In this document: positions 30,645-40,356 of the stretch, in pieces
Layout: each line of letters starts with the position of its first letter
Position numbering within the stretch: the stretch's first letter is position 1
From: Mobilicoccus caccae
Lineage (GTDB): Bacteria; Actinomycetota; Actinomycetes; Actinomycetales; Dermatophilaceae
Direction of reading: 5' to 3'
DNA length: 64,000 nucleotides
Assembly (NCBI RefSeq): GCF_030161635.1
Contig: NZ_BSUO01000001.1
Coordinates: forward strand, 2,461,199-2,525,198
Notes under the pieces: generated by a model
Database searches by the model: none
Seen by the model: only the letters and a program-made list of their open reading frames with translations
What the model was told of the DNA's origin: nothing
Position numbers and translations under genes: made by a program

Positions 30645-31214
30645 GTGAGCGAGGCGAACCGGGACCGGCTCCTGTCGGCGGCGGTCGAAGCCTTCGGGGC
30701 GAAGGGCTTCCACGGCACGACGACCCGCGACATCGCCCAGGCGGCCGGCCTGAGTCCGGCGGCGATCTACGTGCATCACCGGTCCAAGGAGGACCTGCTC
30801 TACGTCATCTCCGTCGAAGGCCACCGGATGCTGCTCGACGCGGTCGGCGCCGCGGTCGAGGGCGTCGGGTCGGCGACCGAGAAGCTCGCCGCGATCGTGC
30901 GGGCGTGGGTGCGTACCAATGCCGAGAACCACGCCGTCTCCCGCGTGGTCAAGGACGAGCTCGACGCCCTCTCCCCCGACCATCGCGCCGAGGTCGTGAC
31001 GTTGCGGCGCAGCATCGAGGGCCTCGTGCGGCAGGTCGTCGAGGAGGGCGCGGCGTCCGGCGAGTTCGTGGACGACGCACCACAGCTCACGACCCGCGCG
31101 ATCGTCTCCCTCGGCATGGACGTCGCCCGCTGGTACCGCCCGGAGGGCACGTGGGACGTCGAGGAGATCGCCGAGCACTTCGCCGCGCTGGCGGTGCGGC
31201 TCGTCAAGGCCTGA
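30645..31214 (+). CDS. TetR-family transcriptional regulator
   Basis: A 189-residue TetR repressor. The N-terminal helix-turn-helix is RLLSAAVEAFGAKGFHGTTTRDIAQAAGLSPAAIYVHHRSKEDLL (about residues 7-50; here split only for reference: start RLLSAA, recognition AAGLSPAAIYVHH). The C-terminal domain ends with a WYRPEGTWDVEEIAEHFA segment common in KstR2/FadR-like acyl-CoA-responsive members. GTG 30645 has GGAGG 7 bases upstream; a longer start at GTG 30591 lacks one. Divergent to the acyl-CoA dehydrogenase; the KstR2-like box between them suggests control by an acyl-CoA ligand. The stop overlaps the convergent permease gene by 11 bp. Confidence 0.87.
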   Translation: MSEANRDRLLSAAVEAFGAKGFHGTTTRDIAQAAGLSPAAIYVHHRSKEDLLYVISVEGHRMLLDAVGAAVEGVGSATEKLAAIVRAWVRTNAENHAVSRVVKDELDALSPDHRAEVVTLRRSIEGLVRQVVEEGAASGEFVDDAPQLTTRAIVSLGMDVARWYRPEGTWDVEEIAEHFAALAVRLVKA

Positions 31215-32451
31215 GCCGCGCGCGGACCAGATACACGACTATGCCGACGGCGACGACCACCCCGCCGCCGATCACCGACGCGACCGGCAGGCTCGCGGCG
31301 AGCACGAGACACCCGGTCAGCCCCACGACGGGCACCCAGGCCGGCGGCCGCCCCTGCTCGCGGCGCAGCGTCCATGCCGAAATGTTGGCCACCGCGTAGT
31401 AGAAAAGCACCCCGAACGAGGAGAACCCGATCGCGCCGCGCAGATCGCTCACCAGCACCAGGGCGATGACGACGGCACCGATGGTGACCTCGGCGATCCA
31501 CGGCGTGCCGTGGCGCTCGGAGACGGTCGACAGCGGCCGGGGCAGGTGCCCGTCGCCTGCCATGGCCAGGGTCGTGCGCGAGACCCCGAGGATCAGCCCG
31601 AGCAGGGAGCCGGTCGCGGCCACGACGGCGGCGACCTGGACGACGACGACCAGCCACGCACCTCCGGTGTCCCTCGCCACGTCGACGAGCGGCGCCGGCG
31701 AGGCTGCCATGCCTGCCGCCCCCAGCACGTACAGCGAGGTGGCGGCCACCAGCGTGTACACCACCAGGGTGATCCCGAGGGCGAGGGGGATGGCGCGTGG
31801 GATCGTGCGGGCGGGGTCGCGCACCTCCCCGCCCAGGGTCGCGATCCGCGCGTACCCGGCGAACGCGAAGAACAGCAACCCGGCGGCCTGCAGCACGCCG
31901 CGGAGGCTCGGCTCGGCGCCGACGTACCGGGGCGCCGCCGGGCCGAACGCCCATCCGGTGACGACGAACAGGGCCAGGGCGAGCAGGACCACGCCGACGA
32001 TCACCCGGGTGAGGACCGCCGACTTGTGGATGCCCAGGCAGTTGAGCGCGACGAGGGCAAGGACCACCGCCAGGGCCACGGGTCGCTCGGCACCGGGGAC
32101 CGCATAGGCGCCCACGGTCAACGCCATGGCGGCGCACGACGCGGTCTTGCCGACGACGAACGACCATCCCGCGGTGTATCCCCAGAACGGACCGAGCTGC
32201 CGGGTCCCGTAGACGTAGGTCCCCCCGGAGGCCGGGTGGATCGCCGCGAGCCGCGCGGAGGACGTCGCGTTGCAGTAGGCCACCAGGGCTGCGACGGCGA
32301 GTCCGGCGAGCAGCCAGGCTCCGGCCGCCTGCGCCGCGGGGCCCATCGCCGAGAACACACCGGCCCCGATCATCGACCCCAGGCCGATGACCACCGCGTC
32401 CTTCGTCCCCAGGCGTCGCTGCACGTCGTTCATGTGCCCACTCAACGTCAT
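31204..32451 (-). CDS. APC-family amino acid permease
   Basis: A 415-residue amino acid-polyamine-organocation permease with about 12 helices. The family start is clear: AVVIGLGSMIGAGVFSAMGP (helix 1 unwound Gly-rich segment) then AYCNATSSARLAAIHPASGGTYVYG; the consensus loop FFAFAGYARIATLGGEVRDPARTIPRAI lies in helix 6 and after. Substrate not determinable. ATG 32451 follows GAGGTGA. Its stop codon overlaps the end of the convergent TetR gene. Confidence 0.88.
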   Translation of the reverse strand: MTLSGHMNDVQRRLGTKDAVVIGLGSMIGAGVFSAMGPAAQAAGAWLLAGLAVAALVAYCNATSSARLAAIHPASGGTYVYGTRQLGPFWGYTAGWSFVVGKTASCAAMALTVGAYAVPGAERPVALAVVLALVALNCLGIHKSAVLTRVIVGVVLLALALFVVTGWAFGPAAPRYVGAEPSLRGVLQAAGLLFFAFAGYARIATLGGEVRDPARTIPRAIPLALGITLVVYTLVAATSLYVLGAAGMAASPAPLVDVARDTGGAWLVVVVQVAAVVAATGSLLGLILGVSRTTLAMAGDGHLPRPLSTVSERHGTPWIAEVTIGAVVIALVLVSDLRGAIGFSSFGVLFYYAVANISAWTLRREQGRPPAWVPVVGLTGCLVLAASLPVASVIGGGVVVAVGIVVYLVRARLRP

Positions 32452-32521
32452 CGTCACCTCACCACGGCGAACACCGGATGAATCCCAGCCCTCACCCCGT
32501 CCCACCTCGTATCCCACCTCG

Positions 32522-32582
32522 GACAGTAGGGGAGGTCTGACACAGCCGCGCGTGCCCGGCTGTCTCGGCGAGGCCTACTGTC
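32522..32582 (-). terminator. terminator after mnmA
   Basis: Outer arms GACAGTAGG and CCTACTGTC, with an inner AGCCG/CGGCT hairpin, immediately after the mnmA stop codon at 32583. Confidence 0.6.
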
Positions 32583-33700
32583 TCAGGCGGATGAGGTGGA
32601 GGCGGTTGCGCGCCGCGTGGCGGTGATCGTCGCCGAGCCGATGACGCGGGTCCCGTCGTAGAGCACGACGGACTGCCCCGCGGCCACGCCACGCTCACGC
32701 TCGTCCAGATGCACGAGCACGCCGCCGTCCTCGGTCGCCTCGGCGGTCGCCGGCAGCTCTCGGCCGTGGGCCCGCACCTGCGCACCGACGGTGACGCGAC
32801 CCTGCGGCGGCGGACCGCACCAGCGTGCGTTCTCACCCTCGATGACGTCGATCGTGAGCAACGACTCCGGCCCGACGACGACGGTGTTCGTGGCGGTGTC
32901 CGTCTCGACGACGTAGCGCGCCCGACCGTCGGCGGCCGGACGTCGCAGCGCGAGGCCCTTGCGCTGTCCGACCGTGAATCCGTAGGCGCCGCCGTGGGTT
33001 CCGACGACCTCGCCGTCGACGTCGACGATGTCTCCGGGCTGCTCCCCCAGCCGGCGCGCGAGCCAACCACGCGTGTCGCCGTCGGGGATGAAGCAGATGT
33101 CGTGGCTGTCGGGCTTGCGGGCGACGGAGAAGCCGCGCTCGGCGGCCTCCTCGCGGATCTCGGGCTTGGTGGTGTCGCCGAGCGGGAAGTGCGCGGCGGC
33201 GAGCTGGGCCCCGTCGAGCACACCGAGCACGTAGGACTGGTCCTTGGCGGCGTCGACCGCCCGGTGGAGTTCACGCTGCCCCGTGACGTTGCCCGGCTCA
33301 CCCGGCTCGACCACCCGCGCGTAGTGGCCGGTGGCGACGCCGTCGAACCCGAGCGCCAGCGCCTTGTCGGCCAACGCCGCGAACTTGATGCGCTCGTTGC
33401 AGCGCAGGCAGGGGTTGGGGTGCGGCCGGCGGCGTACTCGGACACGAAGTCGTCGACGACGTCGCGCTCGAAGGCGTCGGCGAGATCCCAGACGTAGAAA
33501 GGGATCCCGAGCTTGTCGGCGACGCGTCGGGCGTCGCCGGCGTCCTCGATCGTGCAGCAACCGCGGGCACTCTCGCGCAGGGTGGCGGCGCTGCGCGACA
33601 ACGCCAGATGCACGCCGACCACCTCGTGCCCGGCCTCCAGCATGCGCGACGCGGCGACGGCGGAGTCGACCCCGCCGCTCATCGCGGCGACGATCCGCAT
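32583..33700 (-). CDS. mnmA: tRNA-specific 2-thiouridylase, frameshifted in this sequence
   Basis: MnmA makes the s2U34 modification in Lys, Glu and Gln tRNAs using sulfur relayed from a cysteine desulfurase. The N-terminal PP-loop is [14 protein letters not shown], the catalytic Cys is in [12 protein letters not shown], the second active-site Cys in [14 protein letters not shown], and the C-terminal beta domain ends [11 protein letters not shown]. The first ~100 residues are in a different frame from the rest; the break is the run of four G at 33417-33420 (plus strand). One extra base restores [13 protein letters not shown] and a 372-residue protein. Its ATG overlaps the last base of the desulfurase stop, so the two are coupled and functionally linked. 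Confidence 0.93.
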
Positions 33701-34914
33701 CAGCCGGCCTTCCGGGCCTGCCCCGCCCGCCAGGCGCGGCGCGCCCGTTCGACGCATCCGCCGACGACCGACAGCACCGCGTCGACGTCCTCGCGGGTCG
33801 AGTCGTGCCCGAGGGTGAGCCTGATCGCGCCCGAGGAGAGGTCCTCGGGGTGCCCGAGGGCGAGCACCACGTGGCTCGGGCGCGGCACCCCGGCGTGGCA
33901 GGCCGAGCCGGTCGAGCAGGCGATGCCGGCGGCGTCGAGCAGGAACAGCAGGGAATCGCCCTCGCATTCGGGGACGAGCACGTGGGCGTTGGCCGGGCTG
34001 CGACGGGTCCGGTCGCCGGGCGCCCAGGCTCCGGTGACGACCGCCCCGGGGACGCGTTCGAGGATCCCCGTGAGCAAGGCGTCACGGAGTACGGTCAGCC
34101 GCGCGGCCGACTCCTCGGTCTGCGCCACTGCCACCGGGATGGCCGCCGCCAGTCCGGCGACGAGGTGCACCGAGAGCGTCCCGCTGCGGATGCGTCGCTC
34201 CTGACCTCCACCGAAGCTGATGGCCTCCACAGGAGCGTCACGGCGGGCGAGGAGCAGCCCCACGCCGGGGGGACCGCCCAGCTTGTGCCCGGTGACGGTC
34301 ATGAGGTCGACACCCGAGCTCTCGAAGTGCACCGGGATGTGGCCGACGGCCTGCACGGCGTCGGTGTGGAACGGGATGCCGTACTCGTGGGCGACACCGG
34401 CGAGCGCCGGAATGTCCTGCACGACTCCGATCTCGTTATTGACCCACATGATCGAGACGACCGCCACCGCCTCGGGGCCGCCGGCCTCCATGAGGGCCGC
34501 GCGGAACGACTCGGGCGAGATGATCCCCTCGTGGTCGCACTCGACCCAGGTGACCTCGGCGCCCTCGTGGGCGAGGAGGTACTCCGCGGAGTCGATGACG
34601 GCCGAGTGCTCGAGCACGCTGATGAGGACACGGGTGCGCCGCGGGTCCTCACGGCGGCGGCGCCTGTAGGTGCCGATGACGGCGAGGTTGTCCGACTCGG
34701 TGCCGCCGCTGGTGACGACGACCTCCGAGGGGGTGGCGCCGAGTGCCTCGGCGATCACCTCGCGGTGTTCCTCGAGACGGGTGCGCGCCGCGCGTCCCGC
34801 GCCGTGCAGGGACGACGGATTGCCCAGTCGCGCGAGTTCGTCGGTCATCGCGGCGACCGCTTCGGGACGGACCCGCGTGGTGGCCCCGTGGTCGAGGTAG
34901 GTGGCTCGTGTCAC
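33700..34914 (-). CDS. iscS: cysteine desulfurase (IscS/NifS type)
   Basis: A 404-residue PLP enzyme that removes sulfur from cysteine as a persulfide, here probably for tRNA thiolation by the overlapping mnmA. PLP Lys211 is in [14 protein letters not shown], the persulfide Cys339 in [12 protein letters not shown], and the N-terminus has [14 protein letters not shown] and [16 protein letters not shown] 34914 is 6 bases after a TAGACT -10 hexamer, so the transcript is likely leaderless. It is the first gene of a two-gene operon with mnmA; iscU is not adjacent. Confidence 0.93.
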   Translation of the reverse strand: MTRATYLDHGATTRVRPEAVAAMTDELARLGNPSSLHGAGRAARTRLEEHREVIAEALGATPSEVVVTSGGTESDNLAVIGTYRRRRREDPRRTRVLISVLEHSAVIDSAEYLLAHEGAEVTWVECDHEGIISPESFRAALMEAGGPEAVAVVSIMWVNNEIGVVQDIPALAGVAHEYGIPFHTDAVQAVGHIPVHFESSGVDLMTVTGHKLGGPPGVGLLLARRDAPVEAISFGGGQERRIRSGTLSVHLVAGLAAAIPVAVAQTEESAARLTVLRDALLTGILERVPGAVVTGAWAPGDRTRRSPANAHVLVPECEGDSLLFLLDAAGIACSTGSACHAGVPRPSHVVLALGHPEDLSSGAIRLTLGHDSTREDVDAVLSVVGGCVERARRAWRAGQARKAG

Positions 34915-34920
34915 GCGGCG

Positions 34921-34926
34921 AGTCTA
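34921..34926 (-). promoter_or_regulatory. -10 element of iscS-mnmA (leaderless)
   Basis: TAGACT on the minus strand, 6 bases before GTG 34914. Confidence 0.55.
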
Positions 34927-35222
34927 CGGCCGTTCCGTGCGTGCGAGCTGGGTGCGTCCGTGCGGGGCGCACACCGGCGGAAGCGCGCGAATCGGACAGA
35001 ACGGAATGGCTTTGCGCAAGGGCTGACGGGGAGCATGAACAGGGCCGAAAGGCACCGTAATATCCAGGATGTCGCGACCCGCACGAGGTCCGCTCACCCC
35101 CTGATCTGGCGCCGGTTCCGCCTGCGCCTGTGGACCGCTGAGCCCCGACGCCGCCCCCGAAGCCGTCGGGGCTCAGTGCTGCCCGGCCCTGCACACCGAC
35201 GGCTCATCCCCGCTGCGCAGCG

Positions 35223-35257
35223 CGACGCCCCGCCCGGAAGATCCGGACGGGGCGTCG
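35223..35257 (-). terminator. etfBA terminator
   Basis: Arms CGACGCCCCG and CGGGGCGTCG with inner CCGGA/TCCGG pairing, 18 bases after the etfA stop codon. Confidence 0.75.
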
Positions 35258-35274
35258 GCGAACGACCGACGAGC

Positions 35275-36231
35275 TCAGCCCTTCTGCGCCTTGACGGCCT
35301 CGGTCGCCTGGGGCAGCACCGTGAACAGGTCGCCGACGACGCCGAAGTCGACGAGCTCGAAGATCGGCGCCTCCTCGTCCTTGTTGACGGCGATGATCGT
35401 CTTGGAGGTCTGCATGCCGGCGCGGTGCTGGATGGCACCGGAGATGCCGCACGCCACGTAGAGCTGCGGGCTGACCTGCTTGCCCGTCTGACCCACCTGG
35501 CTCGTGTGCGGGTACCACCCGGCGTCGACCGCGGCGCGCGAGGCACCGACGGCGGCACCGAGGGAGTCGGCGAGCTCCTCGACCGCGCCGAAGTCGCCGG
35601 CCGTGCCCCGACCACCGGAGACCACGATGGCGGCCTCGGTGAGTTCGGGACGTCCCGTCGACTGCTTCTCGCGACGCTCGGTGATGCGGGCCGTCTTGGC
35701 GAGGTCGGAGATGCTCACCTCGACCTCCTCGTCGGCGGCCGCACCGGCGGCCTCCTCCGGGCTGCACGAGTTGGGCTTGACCGTGATGATCGGGGTGCCC
35801 TGGGTGACGGTCGCGTCGACGGTCCAGCCGCCGGCGAACACCGACTGCGTGGTCTCGACACCGTCGCCACCGGCACGCACGTCGACCGCGTCGGTGATCA
35901 GACCGGAGTTCAGCTTGATCGAGAGGCGTGCGGCGATCTCCTTGCCGTGCGCCGAGCTCGACACGAGCACCGCTGCGGGCGAGCTCTTCTCGGCGATCTG
36001 GGCGAGGAGCTCGGCGACCGGCGCGACGAGGTAGTCCTCGACGTCGGTGGAGGCGACGCGGTACACCTTGGCGGCGCCGTACTTCGCCAGGTAGTCCTTG
36101 GCGGCGTCGAAAGCGTCGCCGATGAACACCGCGGACGGCTCACCCAGGCGGGTGGCCAGGGTGAGCAGTTCGGCCGTGGTCTTGCGAACCTCACCGTCGA
36201 CGTGGTCGACCAGAACGAGGACTTCGGACAT
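35275..36231 (-). CDS. etfA: electron transfer flavoprotein alpha subunit
   Basis: The 318-residue FAD-binding alpha subunit of the heterodimer that takes electrons from acyl-CoA dehydrogenases such as the one at 29.3 kb. The C-terminal FAD domain shows [55 protein letters not shown] and [26 protein letters not shown] 36231 follows AGGAGC-like bases downstream of etfB, 31 bp away, giving the usual etfB-etfA order. Confidence 0.95.
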   Translation of the reverse strand: MSEVLVLVDHVDGEVRKTTAELLTLATRLGEPSAVFIGDAFDAAKDYLAKYGAAKVYRVASTDVEDYLVAPVAELLAQIAEKSSPAAVLVSSSAHGKEIAARLSIKLNSGLITDAVDVRAGGDGVETTQSVFAGGWTVDATVTQGTPIITVKPNSCSPEEAAGAAADEEVEVSISDLAKTARITERREKQSTGRPELTEAAIVVSGGRGTAGDFGAVEELADSLGAAVGASRAAVDAGWYPHTSQVGQTGKQVSPQLYVACGISGAIQHRAGMQTSKTIIAVNKDEEAPIFELVDFGVVGDLFTVLPQATEAVKAQKG

Positions 36232-36262
36232 GGGTGGTGCTCCTTTGCTCGGTCGGGTCGGC

Positions 36263-37045
36263 TCAGACGAACTTCTGCATGGTGAGGAACTGTGCGAGCA
36301 CAGCACCACCGCTGCCGTCGTCGGTGACGATGAGGCCCTGCTGACGCGGGGGCCGCTTGGTCGTCGACAGCACCTTGGTCCAGGCGGCCTCGAGGCCGAC
36401 CTGGCCCGCGTCGACACCGAGGTCGGCGAGCGACCACGTCTCGACCGGCTTCTTCTTGGCGGCCATGATCCCCTTGAACGAGGGATAGCGCGGCTCGTTG
36501 ATCTGGTCGGTGACCGACACGACCGCGGGCAACTGCGACTGCACGATCTCGGTGGCGACGTCGCCGTCGCGGCGGATCGTCACCGACCCGTCCTCGAGGG
36601 TCACCTCGGAGGCGAAGGTCACCTGCGGCAGGCCGAGTCGCTCGGCGAGCATCGCGGGGACGACCGACATGGTGCCGTCGGTGGAGGCCATGCCCGTGAG
36701 GACCAGGTCGACCTCGCCGCACTTCTTGATGGCCTCCGCCAGCACGAGCGAGGTGGCCGCGGAGTCGGATCCGGCGATCCCTTCGTCGCTGACGTGGACG
36801 CCCTTGTCGGCGCCCATCTGCAGGGCCTTCTTGACCGCGTCGGCGGCACCCGCCGGGCCCATGGTGAGGACGGTGACCTCGCCCTCGCCGGCTTCCTTGA
36901 TCTTCAGGGCCTCTTCGACGGCGTACTCGTCGAGTTCGCTCAGCAGCCCGTCCACGCCGTCGCGATCGACGGTGTGGTCGGACTCCTCGAACGTCCGGTC
37001 ACCCTGCGCGTCCGGTACGTGCTTGACACAGACGACGATGTTCAT
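36263..37045 (-). CDS. etfB: electron transfer flavoprotein beta subunit
   Basis: The 260-residue AMP-binding beta subunit. It starts MNIVVCVKHVPDAQGDR, has VLTMGPAGAADAVKKALQMGADKGVHV, the family signature VVPAMLAERLGLPQVTFASE and the recognition-loop region INEPRYPSFKGIMAAKKKP. Together with EtfA it passes electrons from flavin dehydrogenases to the membrane quinone pool. ATG 37045 is preceded by AAGGAGAGGGCG. The promoter must lie in the gap before 37366. Confidence 0.95.
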   Translation of the reverse strand: MNIVVCVKHVPDAQGDRTFEESDHTVDRDGVDGLLSELDEYAVEEALKIKEAGEGEVTVLTMGPAGAADAVKKALQMGADKGVHVSDEGIAGSDSAATSLVLAEAIKKCGEVDLVLTGMASTDGTMSVVPAMLAERLGLPQVTFASEVTLEDGSVTIRRDGDVATEIVQSQLPAVVSVTDQINEPRYPSFKGIMAAKKKPVETWSLADLGVDAGQVGLEAAWTKVLSTTKRPPRQQGLIVTDDGSGGAVLAQFLTMQKFV

Positions 37046-37365
37046 GTCGCGCCCTCTCCTTGATGGTGCTGGTCTGATCGAGGCGACGTCCTCGCCCCTC
37101 CCCGGACCGCGGACGCACCGATCGTCACGCGATCGACTCGTGTCGACCGGGCAGCCGGTGAGCGCACCCGCGGATCGTCGAGGGAACTCCACGGTGACTC
37201 TACTGATCGAGCCGACCACCGCCCAAGTGCGGGGATGGTGGCAGTCCCCACATCTGTGACGGGAACCCTCGCGCCGCACGATGCGTGACGCGTCCGCAGA
37301 CGCCGAGAGGACCGGACCCCGCGTTCGGGTCGGTCCTCTCGTCGGTTCGCCTACGGCGCAGGTGC
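37046..37365. other. intergenic region upstream of etfB
   Basis: No gene seen. It must contain the etfB promoter. It contains the terminator of the YbjN-like gene (37305-37340). Confidence 0.5.
37305..37340 (-). terminator. terminator after YbjN-like gene
   Basis: Arms GAGAGGACCG and CGGTCCTCTC plus a further four pairs beyond a bulge, 25 bases after the stop codon at 37366. Confidence 0.7.
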
Positions 37366-37838
37366 TCAGGCCTGCTCGGGCGGCGGCTGCTGCTCGTCGA
37401 ACACGTCCTGGCCGAGCATCATCTGGTGCCAGAACTGGACGGCGGTCAGCACGAGCTGGGTGCTGATCTGCAGGAGCGCACGCACGTCGGAGTTCGGGCC
37501 GGGGATGTGCTCGGCGGTGACGACGAGCGTGCCGTTGTTGACGCCGACCTTGACGATGTTGAGACGCAGCGAGAGGTCGTTGGCGTTGCGCAGCCGGGTC
37601 ATCTCGTCGGTGGGGAGGTCCTCGCCGATCTGCCACTGGCCGAAGACCCGCATGACGGGCACCTCGCCCTCGGCGCAGTGGACGAAGAGCTGCTGGCCCT
37701 CGACCTTGAAGCTGACATCGCCGTCACCGTCGATGTCGGGGCGGAACCCCTCGTCCTGCAGCGCGTCCAGGACGCGCCCACGAAGGGGGTGCTCGTCGCC
37801 GGGCGGGGGAAGTTGGGCAGAGAAGTCGGGTCGGTCAT
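37366..37838 (-). CDS. YbjN-domain protein, frameshifted near its start
   Basis: A small YbjN/type III secretion chaperone-like protein. The body (HPLRGRVLDALQDEGFRPDI, then DVSFKVEGQQLFVHC and LRNANDLSLRLNIVKVGVNNGT) matches this family, which has no certain biochemical role. The N-terminal MTDPTSLPNFP is in another frame; adding one base to the run of five G at 37805-37809 (plus strand) joins them into 157 residues. ATG 37838 lies 6 bases after a TACGGT -10 hexamer, so a leaderless start is likely. Divergent from glgX. Confidence 0.72.
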
Positions 37839-37844
37839 ACCCCA

Positions 37845-37850
37845 ACCGTA
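37845..37850 (-). promoter_or_regulatory. -10 element of YbjN-like gene (leaderless)
   Basis: TACGGT on the minus strand, 6 bases before ATG 37838. Confidence 0.45.
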
Positions 37851-38067
37851 GCGAGAATCCGCCCGAAGTCCGAAGGCACCACGAGAATCCGCCCGGCAGG
37901 ATGGGGGTCGCGGTTCGGCACGCGCTGAGGAGGCAAGGCGAGCGCATCTCGCTGGAGCCGGTGGACCGACGTGAGTTCGCCTCGGGGGTCCTCGCCCCGC
38001 GATACCGACCCGTGTAGCGCCGCCAGGGCGACCGACACCGTCGGCCGGTCTCACGCTCCAGGGCCCG

Positions 38068-38073
38068 TAACCT
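38068..38073 (+). promoter_or_regulatory. -10 element of glgX (leaderless)
   Basis: TAACCT, 6 bases before ATG 38080. Confidence 0.5.
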
Positions 38074-38079
38074 GGGAGT

Positions 38080-40239
38080 ATGCGACCCCACCGTGATCTC
38101 GCGCCGCCGCTCGGTGCCCACTGCGACGACGACGGCACGACGTTCGCGCTCTTCGCCTCGCACGCCGATGCCGTCGAGCTGTGCCTGTTCGACGCCGACG
38201 ACGCCGAGGGCCGCAGCGAGCGCCGCATCCCGGTGCGGCACCGCGTCAATCACGTGTGGTCCATCCACCTGCCCGACGTGGGGCCCGGGCAGCGGTACGG
38301 CTACCGGGTGCACGGTCCGTGGCGTCCGGCCGCCGGCCTCCGTCACAACCCGGCCAAGCTGTTGCTCGACCCCTACGCCAAGGTCATCGACGGCCGGGTG
38401 ACCTGGGGGCCGGAACTGTGCGGCCACGAGGTCGACGACGCCTACCAGGGCAGCCCCGACGTGCAGGACCACCGCGACAGCGCACACCTGGTGCCGAGGT
38501 CGGTCGTCGTGGGCGACGGGTTCGACTGGGGCACACGCGCCTCCACCCGTGTGCCGTGGAACGAGACCGTCGTCTACGAGGTGCACGTGCGCGGGGCGAC
38601 CCTGCTGCATCCGGGCATCCCCGAGGAGCTGCGCGGCACGTACGCGGGGCTGGCGCACCCGGCGTTCGTCGACCACCTGCTCCGGCTCGGGGTCACCACC
38701 GTCGAGCTGTTGCCGGTGCACAGCTTCACCGACGAGCGGCACCTGGCCGGCATGGGCATGCACAACTATTGGGGTTACAACACCCTCGGCTTCTTCGCGC
38801 CGCACGCCGCCTACGCCGCCGCGACCGACCCGCAGGGCGTCGTGGAGGAGTTCAAGGCGATGGTCCGCACCCTGCACGAGGCGGGGCTGGAGGTGATCCT
38901 CGACGTCGTCTACAACCACACGGCCGAGCAGGGGTCCGACGGCGCGACGCTGAGCTGGCGCGGCATCGACAACGCCTCCTACTACCGCCTCGACGACTGG
39001 GGACGCGACATCGACGTCACCGGCTGCGGCAACACCCTCGACCTGCGCCACGTCGCCGCCTGCCGGATGACGCTGGACTCGCTGCGGTACTGGGCGACGG
39101 AGTTCCACATCGACGGCTACCGGTTCGACCTCGCGGTGGCGCTGGCCCGCGGCGAGCAGGACGACTACGAACGCAACCACCCCTTCCTCATGGCGCTGCG
39201 CACCGACCCGGTGCTGAGCGGGCTCAAGCTCATCGCCGAGCCCTGGGACGTGGGGATGCACGGCTGGCGCACCGGCCAGTTCCCGGCGCCGTTCCGGGAG
39301 TGGAACGACCGGTTCCGCGACACGATCCGCACGTTCTGGCTGCCCGACGTCGCCACGGCGTCCGCCAAAGGCCACGGGGTGCGCGAGCTCGCGACGCGCC
39401 TGTCCGGCAGCGAGGACCTCTTCGGTGGACGCGACGACCGCGGCCCGACCGCGTCGGTCAACTACGTCGCCTCCCACGACGGGTACTCCCTGGCGGACAC
39501 GACGGCCTACGAGCAGAAGCACAACGAACCCAACGGCGAGGGCAACCGCGACGGGCACGGCGACAACCGGTCCTGGAACCACGGCGTGGAGGGCCTCACC
39601 GACGATCCGGAGGTGCTGGCGGCGCGCCGGCGGTCGTTGCGCAACCTGCTCGCGACGACCCTGCTGGCCACGGGCACCCCGATGCTCTGCGCCGGGGACG
39701 AGTTCGGCCGCACCCAGCGCGGCAACAACAACGCCTACTGTCAGGACAACGAGACGTCGTGGCTCGACTGGGAGCGGCAGCCCTCCCGCCAGGACCTCCT
39801 CGACACCACGCGCTTCCTGCTGCGCCTGCGCCGGGAGCACCCGGTGCTGCGGCAGGGGTCGTTCTTCACCTCCAGCCCCGAACTCGGCGACGAGCGTGCC
39901 GACGTGCACTGGTACGGCCGGTACGGCGAGGAGATGACGGCCGCGTCCTGGGAGGATCCCCGCTGCCGGGTCCTGCAGATGCAGCTCATCGGCGACGACG
40001 TCGGGGCGCCCTCGCTGCTCATGGTGCTGCAGGGCAAGGCGACCAGCGAGGACGTCCGCCTGCCGCCGCTCCCGTCCGCCGGGGGCTCCTACACACTTCT
40101 GTGGGACTCCTCGTGGGAACGGCCCGAGGACGGCCGCGACGTGGGCACCGCCCCGATCACACCCGGCACGACCGTGCACCTCACCTCCGCCACCCTGCAG
40201 CTCTACGAGGTGGGCGACGAGGGCCGACCCGACGCGTGA
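38080..40239 (+). CDS. glgX: glycogen debranching enzyme
   Basis: A 719-residue GH13 isoamylase-type enzyme that cuts alpha-1,6 branches in glycogen or limit dextrins. An N-terminal CBM48 (FALFASHADAVELCLFDADD, YGYRVHGPW) precedes the catalytic barrel: GVTTVELLPVHSF, the nucleophile Asp in FHIDGYRFDLAVAL, acid/base Glu in LKLIAEPWDVG and YVASHDGYSLAD with the transition-state His-Asp. Length matches GlgX/TreX. It begins the glucan cluster, but glgE has its own leaderless promoter 118 bases downstream, so the two can be expressed separately. Confidence 0.94.
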   Translation: MRPHRDLAPPLGAHCDDDGTTFALFASHADAVELCLFDADDAEGRSERRIPVRHRVNHVWSIHLPDVGPGQRYGYRVHGPWRPAAGLRHNPAKLLLDPYAKVIDGRVTWGPELCGHEVDDAYQGSPDVQDHRDSAHLVPRSVVVGDGFDWGTRASTRVPWNETVVYEVHVRGATLLHPGIPEELRGTYAGLAHPAFVDHLLRLGVTTVELLPVHSFTDERHLAGMGMHNYWGYNTLGFFAPHAAYAAATDPQGVVEEFKAMVRTLHEAGLEVILDVVYNHTAEQGSDGATLSWRGIDNASYYRLDDWGRDIDVTGCGNTLDLRHVAACRMTLDSLRYWATEFHIDGYRFDLAVALARGEQDDYERNHPFLMALRTDPVLSGLKLIAEPWDVGMHGWRTGQFPAPFREWNDRFRDTIRTFWLPDVATASAKGHGVRELATRLSGSEDLFGGRDDRGPTASVNYVASHDGYSLADTTAYEQKHNEPNGEGNRDGHGDNRSWNHGVEGLTDDPEVLAARRRSLRNLLATTLLATGTPMLCAGDEFGRTQRGNNNAYCQDNETSWLDWERQPSRQDLLDTTRFLLRLRREHPVLRQGSFFTSSPELGDERADVHWYGRYGEEMTAASWEDPRCRVLQMQLIGDDVGAPSLLMVLQGKATSEDVRLPPLPSAGGSYTLLWDSSWERPEDGRDVGTAPITPGTTVHLTSATLQLYEVGDEGRPDA

Positions 40240-40342
40240 TGACCAGGTCGGGAGCGGCCTCGGCGCGCACCTCGAGGAGTCCGCACGGGCCCCGACGTGA
40301 GACCGAGCGTGACTCGACCTGCACGCCGACGGGGTAACCCGA

Positions 40343-40348
40343 TAGCGT
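40343..40348 (+). promoter_or_regulatory. -10 element of glgE operon (leaderless)
   Basis: TAGCGT, 8 bases before GTG 40357. Confidence 0.5.
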
Positions 40349-40356
40349 TCGACACT

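Larger units (their letters stand above)
34915..35274. other. intergenic region with two hairpins
   Basis: This 360-bp gap between the desulfurase and etfA genes has no convincing gene. It has the etfA terminator (35223-35257) and a second hairpin with 12-bp arms (TGAGCCCCGACG at 35139-35150, complement at 35164-35175). A small plus-strand ORF from ATG 35035 runs through both and is not credible. Confidence 0.5.

Noticed and set aside
35035..35270. Small plus-strand ORF with Trp and Arg residues before a hairpin, trp-leader-like at first sight
   Set aside because: There is no amino acid biosynthesis gene downstream on that strand, and the frame runs through the etfA terminator.
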